64,000 nt of DNA from Marinomonas atlantica (GCF_001639725.1 NZ_LTAW01000001.1:310001-374000), one strand, 5' to 3'. Shown: positions 36,256 through 46,624, counted from the first letter of the stretch. Program-made: numbers and translations. The notes: a model not told the origin generated them from the sequence alone.

Positions 36256-37498
36256 GTGCTAATAAGAGTCCCACTGCGCTGGCGATCATCAACGGGATGC
36301 TGGCGCGAATCAACATGGCTTTTCCTCCAATACCGACGGTTAAACCGGCTTTAAGCAGGCCATTGACAGATGCCGCGATGACGATACCCAGTACGGCTGT
36401 TTCTAGCGCAAGGTTTTCACGGCTCATTCCTGATAGAGATAAGTTAATTGGATCGACATCGGCGACACCTGAAGCGGCCGCTAATATTAAGATACCAGTG
36501 TCTCCTAGTGTGGCTTGAAGGCCGCTACTAAGTAGCAAAATGGCGGTAAGTAATAGACCAAACCCCAATGCTGACCACATAGAAAGAGGGGAGGCAGGTG
36601 GTGCGATGTCTTCAGGAACGGATTGATTACCTCGATACCAGAGCCAAAAGGCTGGCAAGTAGGTGAGTGCTGCCATGGTCAGCGTTGGTATGGCTAATGG
36701 CATCAGTAAGTCAGGGTTAATAACACTTGCAACCAGCAGGACGCGTGGGTACATGGTCCCGCATGCAAACAAAACACCAGCCGCCAACAATGGGGATGCA
36801 GCAGGGACTTGTTTAGCCATTCGAGAAAATTGCAACGTTAAAGCGGTAGACGATGCAAAGCCTGCAAACAACGCAGTGGCCATGATGCCTTTGCGTGCTC
36901 CGGCAAATTTCATGGCAAAGTAACTGACAAACGAAATGCTGGAAATGAGTACTACCATCCACCAGATTTCATAGGGATTCAGCGCATCCCAAGGCCCCAT
37001 GTCTTCATTTGGGATGACTGACAAAATCACCACTGAAATCAGCAATAGCTCCAACGCTGCCCACAGTTCTTTCTTTTCAATCAGCCATAACCAGCGGTGT
37101 AGTTCGCCTTTTAAACTGAGCAGTAGCGTTGTAATAACTGCAAGTGAAGAGGCCTCCACGACATACCCCAGCATAACCATTGCGCCATAACAAAACGCTA
37201 GAAGCGAAGCAATCAAAGAGGTTAGCGAGGCGCGCTCACGAGTGCTGTTTACGACGTAAGACGCAGTCAGAGCAAAAGCCAATGCGGCAAAAAAAACGCC
37301 AAGTAAATAACTACCAAGACTCTCGGAAAGCATGGCGGAGACCGCCCCTAAGAGAGAGATTAAGCCGTAAGTTCGCAGACCAGCAACGCGTGAGCCTTCT
37401 TTTTGGTCGCGGTATTTAAAGCCACGTTCAACGCCAATTAGCAGCCCCAAAGATAAGGCAATCGCCAGCAATACAATGGAAGATTCACTAAACTGCAT
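36245..37498 (-). CDS. MgtC-like DUF4010 membrane protein
   Basis: A 417-residue inner-membrane protein with about a dozen helices. The N-terminal part has the MgtC/SapB-type segment ALSLGLLIGVERG and GLRTYGLISLLGA; the C-terminal two thirds is the DUF4010 region with AGARKGIMATALFAGFASSTALT. MgtC proteins affect magnesium or phosphate homeostasis, but this extended form has no proven function. It forms a two-gene unit with the overlapping DUF1294 gene. Confidence 0.8.
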   Translation of the reverse strand: MQFSESSIVLLAIALSLGLLIGVERGFKYRDQKEGSRVAGLRTYGLISLLGAVSAMLSESLGSYLLGVFFAALAFALTASYVVNSTRERASLTSLIASLLAFCYGAMVMLGYVVEASSLAVITTLLLSLKGELHRWLWLIEKKELWAALELLLISVVILSVIPNEDMGPWDALNPYEIWWMVVLISSISFVSYFAMKFAGARKGIMATALFAGFASSTALTLQFSRMAKQVPAASPLLAAGVLFACGTMYPRVLLVASVINPDLLMPLAIPTLTMAALTYLPAFWLWYRGNQSVPEDIAPPASPLSMWSALGFGLLLTAILLLSSGLQATLGDTGILILAAASGVADVDPINLSLSGMSRENLALETAVLGIVIAASVNGLLKAGLTVGIGGKAMLIRASIPLMIASAVGLLLALVI

Positions 37499-37717
37499 AG
37501 CACCATCCTATTGTTTTTATTGAAGGAACGGCTTTTACCGTCATTCTAAAAGCGTAACACAAGATATGAAAAACGGTGCTGAAACCCAGTTAAAATAATG
37601 AGAGCCTGATTAAAGATAGGCAGAGCTGAGTGGGGTTGTTACAAGGGCTGACCGAATAGTCAAATTATCAGTAAAAAACGTGCTAAAGATTGAAGTGCCG
37701 CTCTACTGCCTCATATC

Positions 37718-37737
37718 GTATTCATCATAATGAATAC
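37718..37737. promoter_or_regulatory. 20-bp palindrome in front of the Old Yellow Enzyme gene
   Basis: GTATTCAT-CATA-ATGAATAC, perfect 8-bp arms, ends 20 bp before the ATG at 37758. Size and place fit a TetR- or MarR-type repressor site. No such regulator gene is adjacent. Confidence 0.5.
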
Positions 37738-37757
37738 TCGACGATTTGGAGTAAAGA

Positions 37758-38834
37758 ATGTCTTTATCAAACACTGCGCTGTTCACCCCAGTTAAGCTAG
37801 GTATATTAGAGTTGCCTAATCGAGTGATCATGGCGCCTCTAACGCGTACTCGTGCGATCAATCATCAACCCAATGAGCTGATGGCCGAATACTACGCTCA
37901 ACGTGCCAGCGCTGGGCTGTTGATTTCGGAATGCACCATGGTATCTGAAGGTACCTCCGCTTTTGGTCACGATCCTGGTATCTACCATCAAGATCAAATT
38001 GACGGTTGGAAGCTAACCACTGACGCGGTTCATAAAGCCGATGGTCGCATTTTTATGCAAATTTGGCATGCAGGACGCGCTGCACATCCACTGTTTAACA
38101 ATGGACGTGAGGCCGTGGCGCCCAGTGCCATTGCGATTGACGACGTCACCCACACGCCGGAGGGGAAAAAGCCGTATACCGTACCACGTGCATTAACAGT
38201 GGAAGAGATTCAACAGGTTGTAGAAGACTTCCGCCAAGGCGCGATTAACGCCCGCGAGGCAGGCTTTGATGGTGTCGAGATTCACGGCGCCAATGGTTAT
38301 CTGATTGACCAGTTTTTACGTGACAGCGCCAATCAACGCGAAGATATCTATGGTGGTTCTTTGGAAAATCGTACTCGTTTTCTACGGGAGATACTCGACG
38401 CAGTTACGGAGGTAATGGGTGCAGGACGTGTTGGCTTACGCCTGTCACCGCTCAACAGTTTTAATAGTATGCGCGACAGTGATCCGGTTGAATGGATGCG
38501 CTACCTTGCGAATCTCTTAAATGGTTACGATCTGGCCTACCTGCACGTAATGCGTGCGGACTTTTTTGATCAGCAACATGCCGATGTTGTCAGTGTGGCG
38601 CGCAATACCTACCAAGGTCATCTGATGGTTAACATGGCATACAGTGTTGAAGAAGCTGGCCAAACCATTGCTGATCATCAAGCCGACAGTGTCGCGTTTG
38701 GTAAGGCCATATTGGCGAACCCTGACTTTGTTGAACGCGCGAAAATCAGCGCGCCGCTGAATGAACCTAACCCTGAGACGTTTTATACGGATGGTGCCGA
38801 AGGTTACACCGATTATCCCTTTATGAATGCATAA
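37758..38834 (+). CDS. Old Yellow Enzyme family alkene reductase (NemA-like)
   Basis: A 358-residue FMN flavoprotein with a TIM barrel. Seen in order: VIMAPLTRTRA (FMN contact), MQIWHAGRAAHP, EIHGANGYLIDQFLRDSAN, which holds the His-Gly-Ala-Asn substrate motif, GGSLENRTRF, and LRLSP. It reduces activated C=C bonds or nitro compounds with NAD(P)H, typically in electrophile detoxification. The gene stands alone between a palindromic operator and a terminator. Physiological substrate is not known. Confidence 0.92.
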   Translation: MSLSNTALFTPVKLGILELPNRVIMAPLTRTRAINHQPNELMAEYYAQRASAGLLISECTMVSEGTSAFGHDPGIYHQDQIDGWKLTTDAVHKADGRIFMQIWHAGRAAHPLFNNGREAVAPSAIAIDDVTHTPEGKKPYTVPRALTVEEIQQVVEDFRQGAINAREAGFDGVEIHGANGYLIDQFLRDSANQREDIYGGSLENRTRFLREILDAVTEVMGAGRVGLRLSPLNSFNSMRDSDPVEWMRYLANLLNGYDLAYLHVMRADFFDQQHADVVSVARNTYQGHLMVNMAYSVEEAGQTIADHQADSVAFGKAILANPDFVERAKISAPLNEPNPETFYTDGAEGYTDYPFMNA

Positions 38835-38845
38835 TCGAGGATTCA

Positions 38846-38872
38846 AAAAAAACCGCCGCTAGCGGTTTTTTT
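38846..38872 (+). terminator. Terminator after the Old Yellow Enzyme gene
   Basis: AACCGC-CGCTA-GCGGTT (38851-38867) is flanked by A and T runs that extend the stem and provide the T tract. Confidence 0.85.
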
Positions 38873-38916
38873 AGGTCTGAACTGGCGTGAAAGCGTTCAA
38901 ACTGAGTAAGGTCTAG

Positions 38917-38940
38917 ATTGTCTATTTTTTACAAGACAAT
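38917..38940. promoter_or_regulatory. Inverted repeat upstream of the AraC gene
   Basis: ATTGTCT (38917-38923) and AGACAAT (38934-38940) are exact complements 10 bp apart, 40 bp before the AraC start. It is a candidate autoregulatory site. Confidence 0.4.
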
Positions 38941-38980
38941 GGAACTCAGTGTCATCTATGCTATGGCGTGAGGAGGGCTT

Positions 38981-39775
38981 ATGGACAGCGTGCAGCATTT
39001 CAGTTCACCAGATCGTGCGATTAGTTTGATTTCGGGGCAATATCAGTCGTTTGAATTTGAACGACATTATCATCTTGATTATCACTTTGGCCTTATTACA
39101 AAAGGCCAACAACAGTTTGTATGTGCGGGAGAGCGATATCATGTTGGCCCCGGCGACGTAGTCGTGATGCCACCTGATACGTTACACGACGGTCGATCTA
39201 TGGCTCATTCAGGTTATCATTCGCATGTGTTTTCGATTGAGCCAGAATGGTTCGATCACTTCTTGAGTGAATCAAGTATCCGTTCAGGATTAGGTTTCAA
39301 AAGTATTGTTTTAAACGACTCTAACGTCTTCACCTTGCTTAGACGCACCCATCTTGCACTGCGTTCAGGTGAGCTGAGTCAATTGGCGCAGGATTGTTTG
39401 CCTTATGAAAGCTTTTCGGCGGTTGTCTCTAAATATGGGCAAACTAAGCGATTAGAAGAAAGGCGTATTGGGCGAGTAACACTGGATATGTTACGTGATT
39501 TTTTAATGGCGCACCTAGCTGATTCCGTACATCTTCATCAATTGGCCGAATTGTGTCAGTTGACGCCGACTCAGTTTCAACGACACTTCAAAGCCTCGGT
39601 TGGTATGACGCCCTATGCGTGGTTCACACGTTTACGTCTAGAGCAGGCCATGAAGCTATTAAAGACCAACTTATCGAGCACCGAGGTAGCGCACCAAGTT
39701 GGCTTTTATGATCAAGCGCATTTTAGCAAATCTTTCAAACAAACCTTTGGTCTCACACCTTCGCAAGTGCGTTAG
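38981..39775 (+). CDS. AraC-family regulator with cupin sensor domain
   Basis: A 264-residue regulator. The N-terminal half is a cupin-like sensor (HYHLDYHFGLITKGQQQF, then GDVVVMPPDTLHDG), and the C-terminal AraC DNA-binding domain has two helix-turn-helix motifs, LHQLAELCQLTPTQFQRHFK and the later VAHQVGFYDQAHFSKSFK with GLTPSQVR. It sits 66 bp upstream of a LysE exporter on the same strand, a common pairing in which the regulator controls the exporter. The effector is probably an amino acid or related amine, by analogy only. Confidence 0.88.
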   Translation: MDSVQHFSSPDRAISLISGQYQSFEFERHYHLDYHFGLITKGQQQFVCAGERYHVGPGDVVVMPPDTLHDGRSMAHSGYHSHVFSIEPEWFDHFLSESSIRSGLGFKSIVLNDSNVFTLLRRTHLALRSGELSQLAQDCLPYESFSAVVSKYGQTKRLEERRIGRVTLDMLRDFLMAHLADSVHLHQLAELCQLTPTQFQRHFKASVGMTPYAWFTRLRLEQAMKLLKTNLSSTEVAHQVGFYDQAHFSKSFKQTFGLTPSQVR

Positions 39776-39841
39776 CTGTTCGTTTTTTACAAGCGAGCGC
39801 TTTTATTGAAGTGATACAGTCTTCTGCAATGGAGGACCTAT

Positions 39842-40504
39842 ATGAACGAAGTATCTATTCTTATCACTCTGGCGACGGTGCATTTTATTGCTCTAATGAG
39901 TCCAGGCCCTGACTTTGCCTTAGTCGTACAAAATGCCACACGTTTTGGGCGTCAAACAGGGATTTATATTGCTCTAGGCTTATCTTTGGGCATTTTGACG
40001 CATGCGATATTTAGCGTGACGGGGGTGAGTTATATTGTTCACCAACATCCGACACTCTTTGCACTGCTTAAGGGTGCAGGTGGTAGTTACTTGTTGTATT
40101 TAGGATTAGGCGCTTTATTCGTAACGTGGAAGCATTGGCGTGTGCCTTCTGCTTCAATAGTGGCTGATAACGCTATGATGCTGGCAAATAAGCGTTTAGC
40201 GTTTTGTCGTGGCCTTATGACGAATTTATTGAATCCCAAAGCATTGGTGTTTTTTATTAGCCTCATGTCGAGCTTGGTTCCGATGGGGATGTCTACCGCA
40301 GGTAAGAGTGCAGCTTTGATCATTATTTGGGGCTTATCGTTTACATGGTTTGCCATGTTGGCTTGGTTACTGACTCGTCCCACTATGCAAAGTGGGCTTC
40401 GAAAAATAAGCCGATACATCGACCTGTTGTGCGGAATTGTATTTACTCTATTGGGTGCTACCATTTTATATCAACTGGTGATGATCAATTTTGTGATGAC
40501 TTAA
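39842..40504 (+). CDS. LysE/RhtB-family exporter
   Basis: A 220-residue inner-membrane protein with about six helices and the family signature MSPGPDFALVVQNATRFGRQTG near the N-terminus and LLNPKALVFF in the middle. LysE/RhtB members export amino acids or homoserine lactone-like compounds. GGAGG precedes the ATG. It follows an AraC regulator. The substrate cannot be deduced. Confidence 0.9.
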   Translation: MNEVSILITLATVHFIALMSPGPDFALVVQNATRFGRQTGIYIALGLSLGILTHAIFSVTGVSYIVHQHPTLFALLKGAGGSYLLYLGLGALFVTWKHWRVPSASIVADNAMMLANKRLAFCRGLMTNLLNPKALVFFISLMSSLVPMGMSTAGKSAALIIIWGLSFTWFAMLAWLLTRPTMQSGLRKISRYIDLLCGIVFTLLGATILYQLVMINFVMT

Positions 40505-40559
40505 TCTTTTGCCTTTCATAATGGATTTTTATGGCATGATTAGCATAAGAGGCAAATAT

Positions 40560-41313
40560 ATGATGAATTTCAGTAAATGGTTAATTTTATGTTGGGCGGC
40601 AATGATTCCATTTTCATGGGCGGAAAACATGCATGTCTCTCTGACTGCAAATGAATGGCCTCCTTACACCTCCGCTAACATTGAGGGCGGTGGTCTCGTC
40701 ATTGAGTTAATCAAGTCAGCATTTGCAGAAGAAGATGTAACCATAGATTACGTTATCATGCCTTGGGCGAGAGCGATGGCATCGGTTGAAGCTGTAAGGA
40801 AGGACGCTGTTGCCGCTTGGGTATAGCGAAGAGCGTAGTGAAACGTTTGTGTTTAGTGATGTGCTGTTAATCAATCATGCCGTCATGGTTAAAAGAAAAA
40901 ACTCTGACATTCAATGGCAAGAGCTAGAAGACCTAATTCCTTACAGCTTTGTTCTGTTAATAGATGCGGTTAACGAAGAGCAGTTTGATCAATATGACGC
41001 ACTAGATAAAACGTATGTCGGTGAAGAAAAACAGGCATTAGACATGGTAATAAAGAAACGTGTGGATATGACGGTAAGGGATCAAGGGATGGTCGAGTAT
41101 TTGATCGAAACCGAGCCTGAACGCTTTGCCGGTAAATTGGATTTTGTCGAAAAAAAGTTAGCTCATAACGCATTGTCATTGATGCTTTCTAAACAACACC
41201 CAAACCGTGAAGAAATCATCGCCCACTTTAACCGTGGGCTCAGTAAAATTAAAGAAAATGGTCGTTATCAAGCGCTGCTTGAAAAATACAATGTGAGCGC
41301 ATTGGAGCACTAG
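40560..41313 (+). pseudogene. Frameshifted periplasmic amino-acid-binding-like protein (PBP family 3)
   Basis: Two adjacent frames together make one solute-binding-like protein of about 250 residues. The first part (40560-40826) has a signal peptide ending FSWA and the motif ANEWPPYTS typical of extracellular solute-binding family 3. The second part (reading on from about 40818 to 41313) continues GYSEERSETFVFSDVLL, the expected follow-on. A one-base shift near 40818-40822 puts TAG in the first frame. It has an AGAGG ribosome site. Either a recent inactivation or a sequencing error. No permease or ATPase is adjacent. Confidence 0.8.
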
Positions 41314-41371
41314 CTAGACCCACATTCTGTTCTTGAAGCGTGATTTTTAGAGTTGTAATCGCTTTTTGAGA

Positions 41372-41701
41372 TTAGCTTCTCGGTGCAAACATAATAATGG
41401 CCATACCAAGTAACGCGACCGCAGACCCCATCAAGTCCCAGACGGAAGGCCGGATACCATCGACGGTCCATAGCCATAAGATGGCGACAAAAATATACAC
41501 GCCGCCGTATGCTGCATAAACACGGCCCGACGCCGTCGGGTGCAAAGTCAGCAACCACGCAAACAGCATTAAACTCAGAGCTGCAGGCAGCAATAACCAA
41601 ATGGGCTTGCCTTCGCGCAACCATAAGTAAGGCAAATAGCAGCCTACGATTTCAGCCAGGGCCGTCAGTAAAAACAGTCCAAGCGTTTTCAGTTCCGGCA
41701 T
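41372..41701 (-). CDS. ynfA: YnfA family (UPF0060) small membrane protein
   Basis: A 109-residue protein with four membrane helices. The stretch [20 protein letters not shown] at the N-terminus and [12 protein letters not shown] in the middle are diagnostic of the YnfA family, which is related to small multidrug resistance exporters. It lies 14 bp after the radical SAM gene on the same strand, so they are co-transcribed. Whether it exports anything connected with that enzyme is unknown. Confidence 0.9.
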   Translation of the reverse strand: MPELKTLGLFLLTALAEIVGCYLPYLWLREGKPIWLLLPAALSLMLFAWLLTLHPTASGRVYAAYGGVYIFVAILWLWTVDGIRPSVWDLMGSAVALLGMAIIMFAPRS

Positions 41702-41715
41702 GGTGGGTCCTTGTA

Positions 41716-43644
41716 TTAAGCGCTGGCAATCAATTGGCGAAAGGCGTTGCTAATCAATGCCTTTTTCACACTCGTATGGGCAACAGGTTGGTCAAACCAG
41801 AAGCTCAGCGACTGATCGTAGCCAATACCATGCATGTAGTTGTAAAGCGCCTTGCGAAGTCCGTTGCCCAGCATGTCGTGGTCGACATCGGTTGGGTCAA
41901 AGAAGTCCACATCATTTTCGGCAAACTGCGTTTCAGGGCGCTCTGCTAAGGTGATGCCATAGTCTTCTGGGTTGATGCCGATAGGACTGTGAATGGTCGC
42001 TGCAAAACGGTGCCAGTACGCCGATTGGAAGCAGCCTTGAGACATCATCTGGCGCACCATTTCAAGAGCGTCAACGGTTTCTTGCTCGGTTTGCGTTGGG
42101 AAACCGTACATGAGATAGGCATGCACTAAGATGCCCGCATCGCTGAAACCCTTGGTAACGCGCGCGACTTGCTCGACGCTGACGCCTTTTTTCATCAGCT
42201 TGAGTAGGCGGTCTGAAGCGACCTCCAAACCGCCGCTGACGGCGATACATCCTGAGTCGGCTAGAAGCTGGCACTTTTCTGGTGAAAAGGTTTTTTCAAA
42301 GCGAATGTTGCCCCACCAGCTAATCACCACACCGCGTTCAATCAAGCGCTCGGCCATGGCAAACAGGGCTTTCGGCGGGGCGGCTTCGTCGACGAAGTGA
42401 AAGCCCGTTTGACCGGTTTCTTCGATCAGTTGTTCAATTCGATCCACTAGAATATCGGCGCCGGCGTAGTCGTAGCGCTCGATGTAATCGAGGCTCACAT
42501 CACAGAAACTGCATTTCTTCCAATAACAACCGTGGGCAATGGTCAGTTTGTTCCAGCGACCATCGCTCCAAATACGGTGCATTGGGTTGAGCATCTCACA
42601 CAGCGCTAAATACTCGCTTAAGGGGAGGCCATCGTAGATCGGCGCGCCGACGTCAGTCTGGGGGATGTCGTGTAGGGTTTTGTTGTCATTGAAATAGACA
42701 AACGGCTCGCCGTCTTGGTCTTGCGCTAAGAAATAGGTGCGTACTAAGTCGTCGACGTCGCGCTCACCGTCAAAGTACTCGAGCAAGGTCAAAAATGGGC
42801 GCTCGCCATCATCGACACAAATAAAATCGACGAACTCAAAGACCCGCGTGTCTTTCAGGGCGCGCAGTTCGGTATTGATAAAACCACCGCCCATGACGAT
42901 CGGGATATCTGGAGCAAGCTCTTTACAGGTTTGTGCGATGCGCAGCGCGCCGAGCATATTGCCGGGAAACGGCACCGTCAGGGCGACGACGCTGGGCTGC
43001 GTCTCTTCCAGATACACTTCTATCAGTTGTTCTAAGATTTCGGAGCTGAATGTCGATTCAGACATCAGGGTGTTGTATAGATCGTCAAAGCTTGGGTTCG
43101 CCGCCGCTAAGCGTTCGCCGTAACGACTGACCTCAAAATAGGGGTCAACGCCTTGGGTGATCACCGCCGATAGGTCATTGATAAACAAAGTCGCCAAGTA
43201 CTTGGCTTTGTCTTGTACCCCTAAGTCGCCAAAGGCTTTTTTTAGCACATCGCCAGACACGGCTTCCATTTGTTCAATCACATCGAACGCTGGCCCTTCC
43301 GGTAGAAAGCGACGCGTATTAATGCGCATGGCAAGACTGGGGTCTTTGCCTTGTAAGAAGCGAATCGCAGGTTCGACACACAGGCGATAGCGGTCGAATT
43401 CGGCTAAAAAGGTATATATGGCCTCCGGCAGTTCATCGTCATCAAACTCGGCGAAATTATCGTCTACATGCTGGCGCATGATGTCTAAGCCCGGCTGAGT
43501 CATCATCTCCAAAAAAAGCTCAATAGCAGGGTCCCGCTGTACCGCCTCGTATCCTTGAGAACGCAAAAAGCCCGTTAAATACGCCGTCGCGGGATAGGGC
43601 GTGTTTAACTGAGTCATCGGAGGAGTCATTAGAAGAACGGTCAT
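41716..43644 (-). CDS. B12-binding-domain radical SAM protein of unknown function
   Basis: A 642-residue enzyme. An N-terminal Rossmann-like B12-binding region (start [18 protein letters not shown], with [10 protein letters not shown] near 235-260) precedes a radical SAM barrel with the cluster motif C373-x3-C377-x2-C380 in CYWKKCSFC. The middle also has [11 protein letters not shown] and [18 protein letters not shown], usual for this group. The canonical DxHxxG cobalamin-binding motif is not evident, so cobalamin may not be bound. No precursor peptide or partner enzyme is recognisable nearby; the only co-transcribed gene is ynfA. Confidence 0.8.
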   Translation of the reverse strand: MTVLLMTPPMTQLNTPYPATAYLTGFLRSQGYEAVQRDPAIELFLEMMTQPGLDIMRQHVDDNFAEFDDDELPEAIYTFLAEFDRYRLCVEPAIRFLQGKDPSLAMRINTRRFLPEGPAFDVIEQMEAVSGDVLKKAFGDLGVQDKAKYLATLFINDLSAVITQGVDPYFEVSRYGERLAAANPSFDDLYNTLMSESTFSSEILEQLIEVYLEETQPSVVALTVPFPGNMLGALRIAQTCKELAPDIPIVMGGGFINTELRALKDTRVFEFVDFICVDDGERPFLTLLEYFDGERDVDDLVRTYFLAQDQDGEPFVYFNDNKTLHDIPQTDVGAPIYDGLPLSEYLALCEMLNPMHRIWSDGRWNKLTIAHGCYWKKCSFCDVSLDYIERYDYAGADILVDRIEQLIEETGQTGFHFVDEAAPPKALFAMAERLIERGVVISWWGNIRFEKTFSPEKCQLLADSGCIAVSGGLEVASDRLLKLMKKGVSVEQVARVTKGFSDAGILVHAYLMYGFPTQTEQETVDALEMVRQMMSQGCFQSAYWHRFAATIHSPIGINPEDYGITLAERPETQFAENDVDFFDPTDVDHDMLGNGLRKALYNYMHGIGYDQSLSFWFDQPVAHTSVKKALISNAFRQLIASA

Positions 43645-43873
43645 GGTTTACCTTGTCATGCAGAGCATAGAAAATAGGGTGCTATTTTAGCATTAACGGG
43701 TTGAATATACTGTCCAGTTTTTTTTGTCTTTTCTGTGCCAAGCCAGTTCTATAACAAGCGTTAATATGACAGACTGCCTAAGTTGTTTTTGACCACTGAA
43801 ATCATAAGAAACTTGTCTTATAAAGAAGCGATTTCATGTCTCTTTTCAGGCAGGATGATAAGGAATTTGAGCT

Positions 43874-45487
43874 ATGAATAAGTTTTCAATGAGAGCAAAA
43901 TTTACGATATTGACCACCTCAATTATTATTGTATTTTTAGCGGCTCTTATCGTCATTAAGTCTAAAAGTACCGATTTGGCAGATAGTTTTCACCGTTTCT
44001 ACAGTGAAAATCACTCCGTTTCAGTTAGCTTAGAACGTATCAAAGAAACCCAAGTGGACATTGTGTTAAATGTTAGAGGGCTACAAATTGGATATTTGCT
44101 GTCGCTAGAAAATCAGATTCCTCCTTATTTAAAAACCATCAATGATGCGTATGCCAAAACGCCTGCGCAATTTGAGGACTTAAAAACAGGCTACTCTGGA
44201 GATGCGCAAGCGCTAAAAGCGTTAAACGTGTTGGTTAAAGATTTCCAAGCCAAAACCAAAACGTTTGTATCAACAATGCAAACTACGCCAGATCACAAAG
44301 CGCCTTTCCCTGTATTCTCAGCGTTCATGAATTCTTATACGGCGTTGATGGATGAGTTTGAGAGCTTTTCAGAAGCCAATAATAGTGCAGTAGCCGCGGC
44401 TAAAAGTGACACCGAAAGCTTAATCTCAGAAATTGAATGGAGCTTTTGGGGGGCGATTGTAATAACGCTAATTGTATCGCTTTCGTTGAGCTATGCTATT
44501 TCTGGCAGCATCGTAAAACGTATTCAAAATGTTAGAGCCGCCGCTCAAGAAATGGCAAAAGGTCATTTGAATAAACCTGTAGAAGTGAGCGGCGATGATG
44601 AAATTGCAGATTTAGGGCGTGCAATTAATGCCTCAACTGAGCATTTACGTTCTGTGATCACGAATATATTGGGCGCAGTAGACGCTGTTAATCAAAACAG
44701 TCTAGGTGTACTGCAAGCTAATAAAGAGGCGGGTAAACGTTCGGTTGATATTATGGAGAACACCGAGCTTGTGGTCGTGGCGCTAGAGCAAATGTCAGCG
44801 AGTAACCGCAGTATTTCTGAGAATACGCAAGATTCTTCTGACGCCGCAAATGGCATACGCAGTGTTGCACAAAACAGTCTTACTACTGCTGATAAAACGC
44901 TTTCTGAAACAGATAATTTGGTGGCAACGTTAAATGAAACCAATGTGGCGGTGACAGAGCTACGCAGTGAAACCAATAATATTGAAACCATTCTAGGCGT
45001 TATTCGCGGCATTTCAGAGCAGACTAACTTGCTGGCTTTGAATGCGGCCATCGAAGCGGCGCGTGCAGGTGAAACCGGTCGTGGATTCGCAGTCGTTGCA
45101 GACGAAGTTCGCGCGTTAGCTCAACGTTCTCAAGACAGTGTGAATGAAATTGAAGCTTTGTTATCTAAATTGAATCAAGCGAGCCAGCGAGCAGTAAGTC
45201 AAATGGATAACAGTTTGACGCTAGTGGACAGTTCGCGCAAACATGTGTCTGAAACCAATGATTTAACCCGTAACATTCTGGAGCGTATTGAACGTATTTC
45301 TGAGCAAGCTAATCAAATTGCATCTTCTGTCTCTGAGCAGATTGCAGTAACGGATGATATCAACCAAAAAATGCACTCGGTGCGTGATTTGACGCATCGT
45401 AATGCGGAAGAAGGCAAAAGCTCCGGTCAGAATGTGATGGACAGCAGCACCGATGTGAAGAAACAACTAGAGTTCTTTAAGATATAA
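43874..45487 (+). CDS. Methyl-accepting chemotaxis protein (transmembrane)
   Basis: A 537-residue chemoreceptor: first helix about 9-28, helical periplasmic sensor of about 160 residues, second helix about 191-211, HAMP to about 265, and a cytoplasmic signalling domain with the invariant hairpin [32 protein letters not shown]. It signals to CheA/CheW at a cell pole. The sensor looks like a four-helix-bundle type and its ligand is unknown. A VOC protein gene starts 21 bp downstream. Confidence 0.93.
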   Translation: MNKFSMRAKFTILTTSIIIVFLAALIVIKSKSTDLADSFHRFYSENHSVSVSLERIKETQVDIVLNVRGLQIGYLLSLENQIPPYLKTINDAYAKTPAQFEDLKTGYSGDAQALKALNVLVKDFQAKTKTFVSTMQTTPDHKAPFPVFSAFMNSYTALMDEFESFSEANNSAVAAAKSDTESLISEIEWSFWGAIVITLIVSLSLSYAISGSIVKRIQNVRAAAQEMAKGHLNKPVEVSGDDEIADLGRAINASTEHLRSVITNILGAVDAVNQNSLGVLQANKEAGKRSVDIMENTELVVVALEQMSASNRSISENTQDSSDAANGIRSVAQNSLTTADKTLSETDNLVATLNETNVAVTELRSETNNIETILGVIRGISEQTNLLALNAAIEAARAGETGRGFAVVADEVRALAQRSQDSVNEIEALLSKLNQASQRAVSQMDNSLTLVDSSRKHVSETNDLTRNILERIERISEQANQIASSVSEQIAVTDDINQKMHSVRDLTHRNAEEGKSSGQNVMDSSTDVKKQLEFFKI

Positions 45488-45508
45488 AAACACCAACGGA
45501 GAGTAGAT

Positions 45509-45892
45509 ATGTTCAGTCATGTGATGCTTGGTACAAATGATATAGAAAAGTCGAAAGCGTTTTACGATGCGGTTTTATCAGTATTAGGCTACAAAGAAGG
45601 TTTCTATGATCAGAAAGGCCGTTGTATTTATCTCAACGATGAGTCAGTGTTTTTGCTGACTAAACCCATTGACGGCGAACCTGCTACACACGGCAATGGC
45701 ATGACCATTGGTTTCAAAGCTAGCAGTACTGACTTAGTCGATGCTTGGCATAAAGCAGGTGTCGCCAGTGGTGGTGAACCCATTGAGAATCCACCTGGTG
45801 CACGTCAAGTTGGCGACCAAGAGCTTTACCTTGCCTATCTAAGAGATCCTGCGGGTAATAAAATCTGTGCAATGCATAAGGTGCCAGGCTAA
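45509..45892 (+). CDS. VOC-family (glyoxalase-like) protein
   Basis: A 127-residue protein with paired beta-alpha-beta-beta-beta units. HVMLGTNDIEKSKAFYDAVL opens it and DPAGNKICAMHK closes it, so likely metal ligands (H4 and E near the end of each unit) can be proposed but not proven. It may be lyase, dioxygenase or resistance type; function unknown. It follows the chemoreceptor gene by 21 bp with GGAGAG before the ATG and is closed by a strong terminator. Confidence 0.85.
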   Translation: MFSHVMLGTNDIEKSKAFYDAVLSVLGYKEGFYDQKGRCIYLNDESVFLLTKPIDGEPATHGNGMTIGFKASSTDLVDAWHKAGVASGGEPIENPPGARQVGDQELYLAYLRDPAGNKICAMHKVPG

Positions 45893-45910
45893 TTAGTTCA
45901 ACACTTGATG

Positions 45911-45948
45911 TAATGAAAAGAGGGCTAATCTAAGCCCTCTTTTCATTA
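45911..45948. terminator. Bidirectional terminator between VOC and nitroreductase genes
   Basis: A 16-bp perfect stem, TAATGAAAAGAGGGCT (45911-45926) with its complement (45933-45948) and a 6-nt loop, between two converging genes. Confidence 0.9.
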
Positions 45949-45967
45949 CAGGAAGTTTGTTCGCTTG

Positions 45968-46624
45968 TTACAGAACTTGTATGACTTGATGCGATGCTAG
46001 GCGGGATTTTGGCAGTGGTGCATTGTAGTCATTTTCATCACAGCGATAACCCATGGCCAGTGCAACATCACAGCGATAACCACGCAGTTCATCTGCGAAC
46101 AATTCACTTAGCATCTCATGATCAACGCCTTCCATGGGAGTAGAGTCAATGCCTAAGCGCGCTAAAGTATGCAGCGTGTTGCCCAGCGCTAAATACGTTT
46201 GAGCTTTGGTCCACGTTTCCGTATTACCTTCAGCGTTTGTATTCAGCTCAGCAAAGGCGAACGCTCCGAAGGCTGCTTCACGATTCGCCTCAGGAGTCCG
46301 ACCAGCCTCAATATCTTGCTCAATGACTTTTGCGTAGTCATCTCGTGTGTAATGGGTTTTATGCGCAAATAGCACAATATGGGATGCCGCTTTAACGTGT
46401 TTCTGATTGAATTGAAACTTATTAACAAATGAGTCGTGTAAACGCTGCTTAGCAGCATCGCTTTCAATCACAATAAATTTCCATGGCTGAGAATTAATGG
46501 ACGAAGCAGATAGACGTAATGCTTCATAAATAACTGTCAGATCTGCTACTGGTATGCGTTTTTTCGCATCGTAGAGTTTTGTGGTATAGCGTTTCGATAA
46601 ATCAGAAATAATAGGGTGGTTCAT
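45968..46624 (-). CDS. NAD(P)H-dependent nitroreductase (NfsB-like)
   Basis: A 218-residue FMN oxidoreductase. KRYTTKLYDAKKR and ALRLSASSINSQPWKFIVIES are the N-terminal nitroreductase-family signatures, and GIDSTPMEG lies near residue 160. It reduces nitro or quinone compounds in the cytoplasm. The ATG with GAGG before it is chosen over a TTG 12 bp upstream. It diverges from a LysR gene, with a symmetrical AT-rich element between. Confidence 0.88.
   Translation of the reverse strand: MNHPIISDLSKRYTTKLYDAKKRIPVADLTVIYEALRLSASSINSQPWKFIVIESDAAKQRLHDSFVNKFQFNQKHVKAASHIVLFAHKTHYTRDDYAKVIEQDIEAGRTPEANREAAFGAFAFAELNTNAEGNTETWTKAQTYLALGNTLHTLARLGIDSTPMEGVDHEMLSELFADELRGYRCDVALAMGYRCDENDYNAPLPKSRLASHQVIQVL

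Noticed and set aside
40509..40559. Upstream start for the split binding protein
   Set aside because: The in-frame ATG at 40560 has an AGAGG site and gives a proper signal peptide; the longer version adds unrelated residues.
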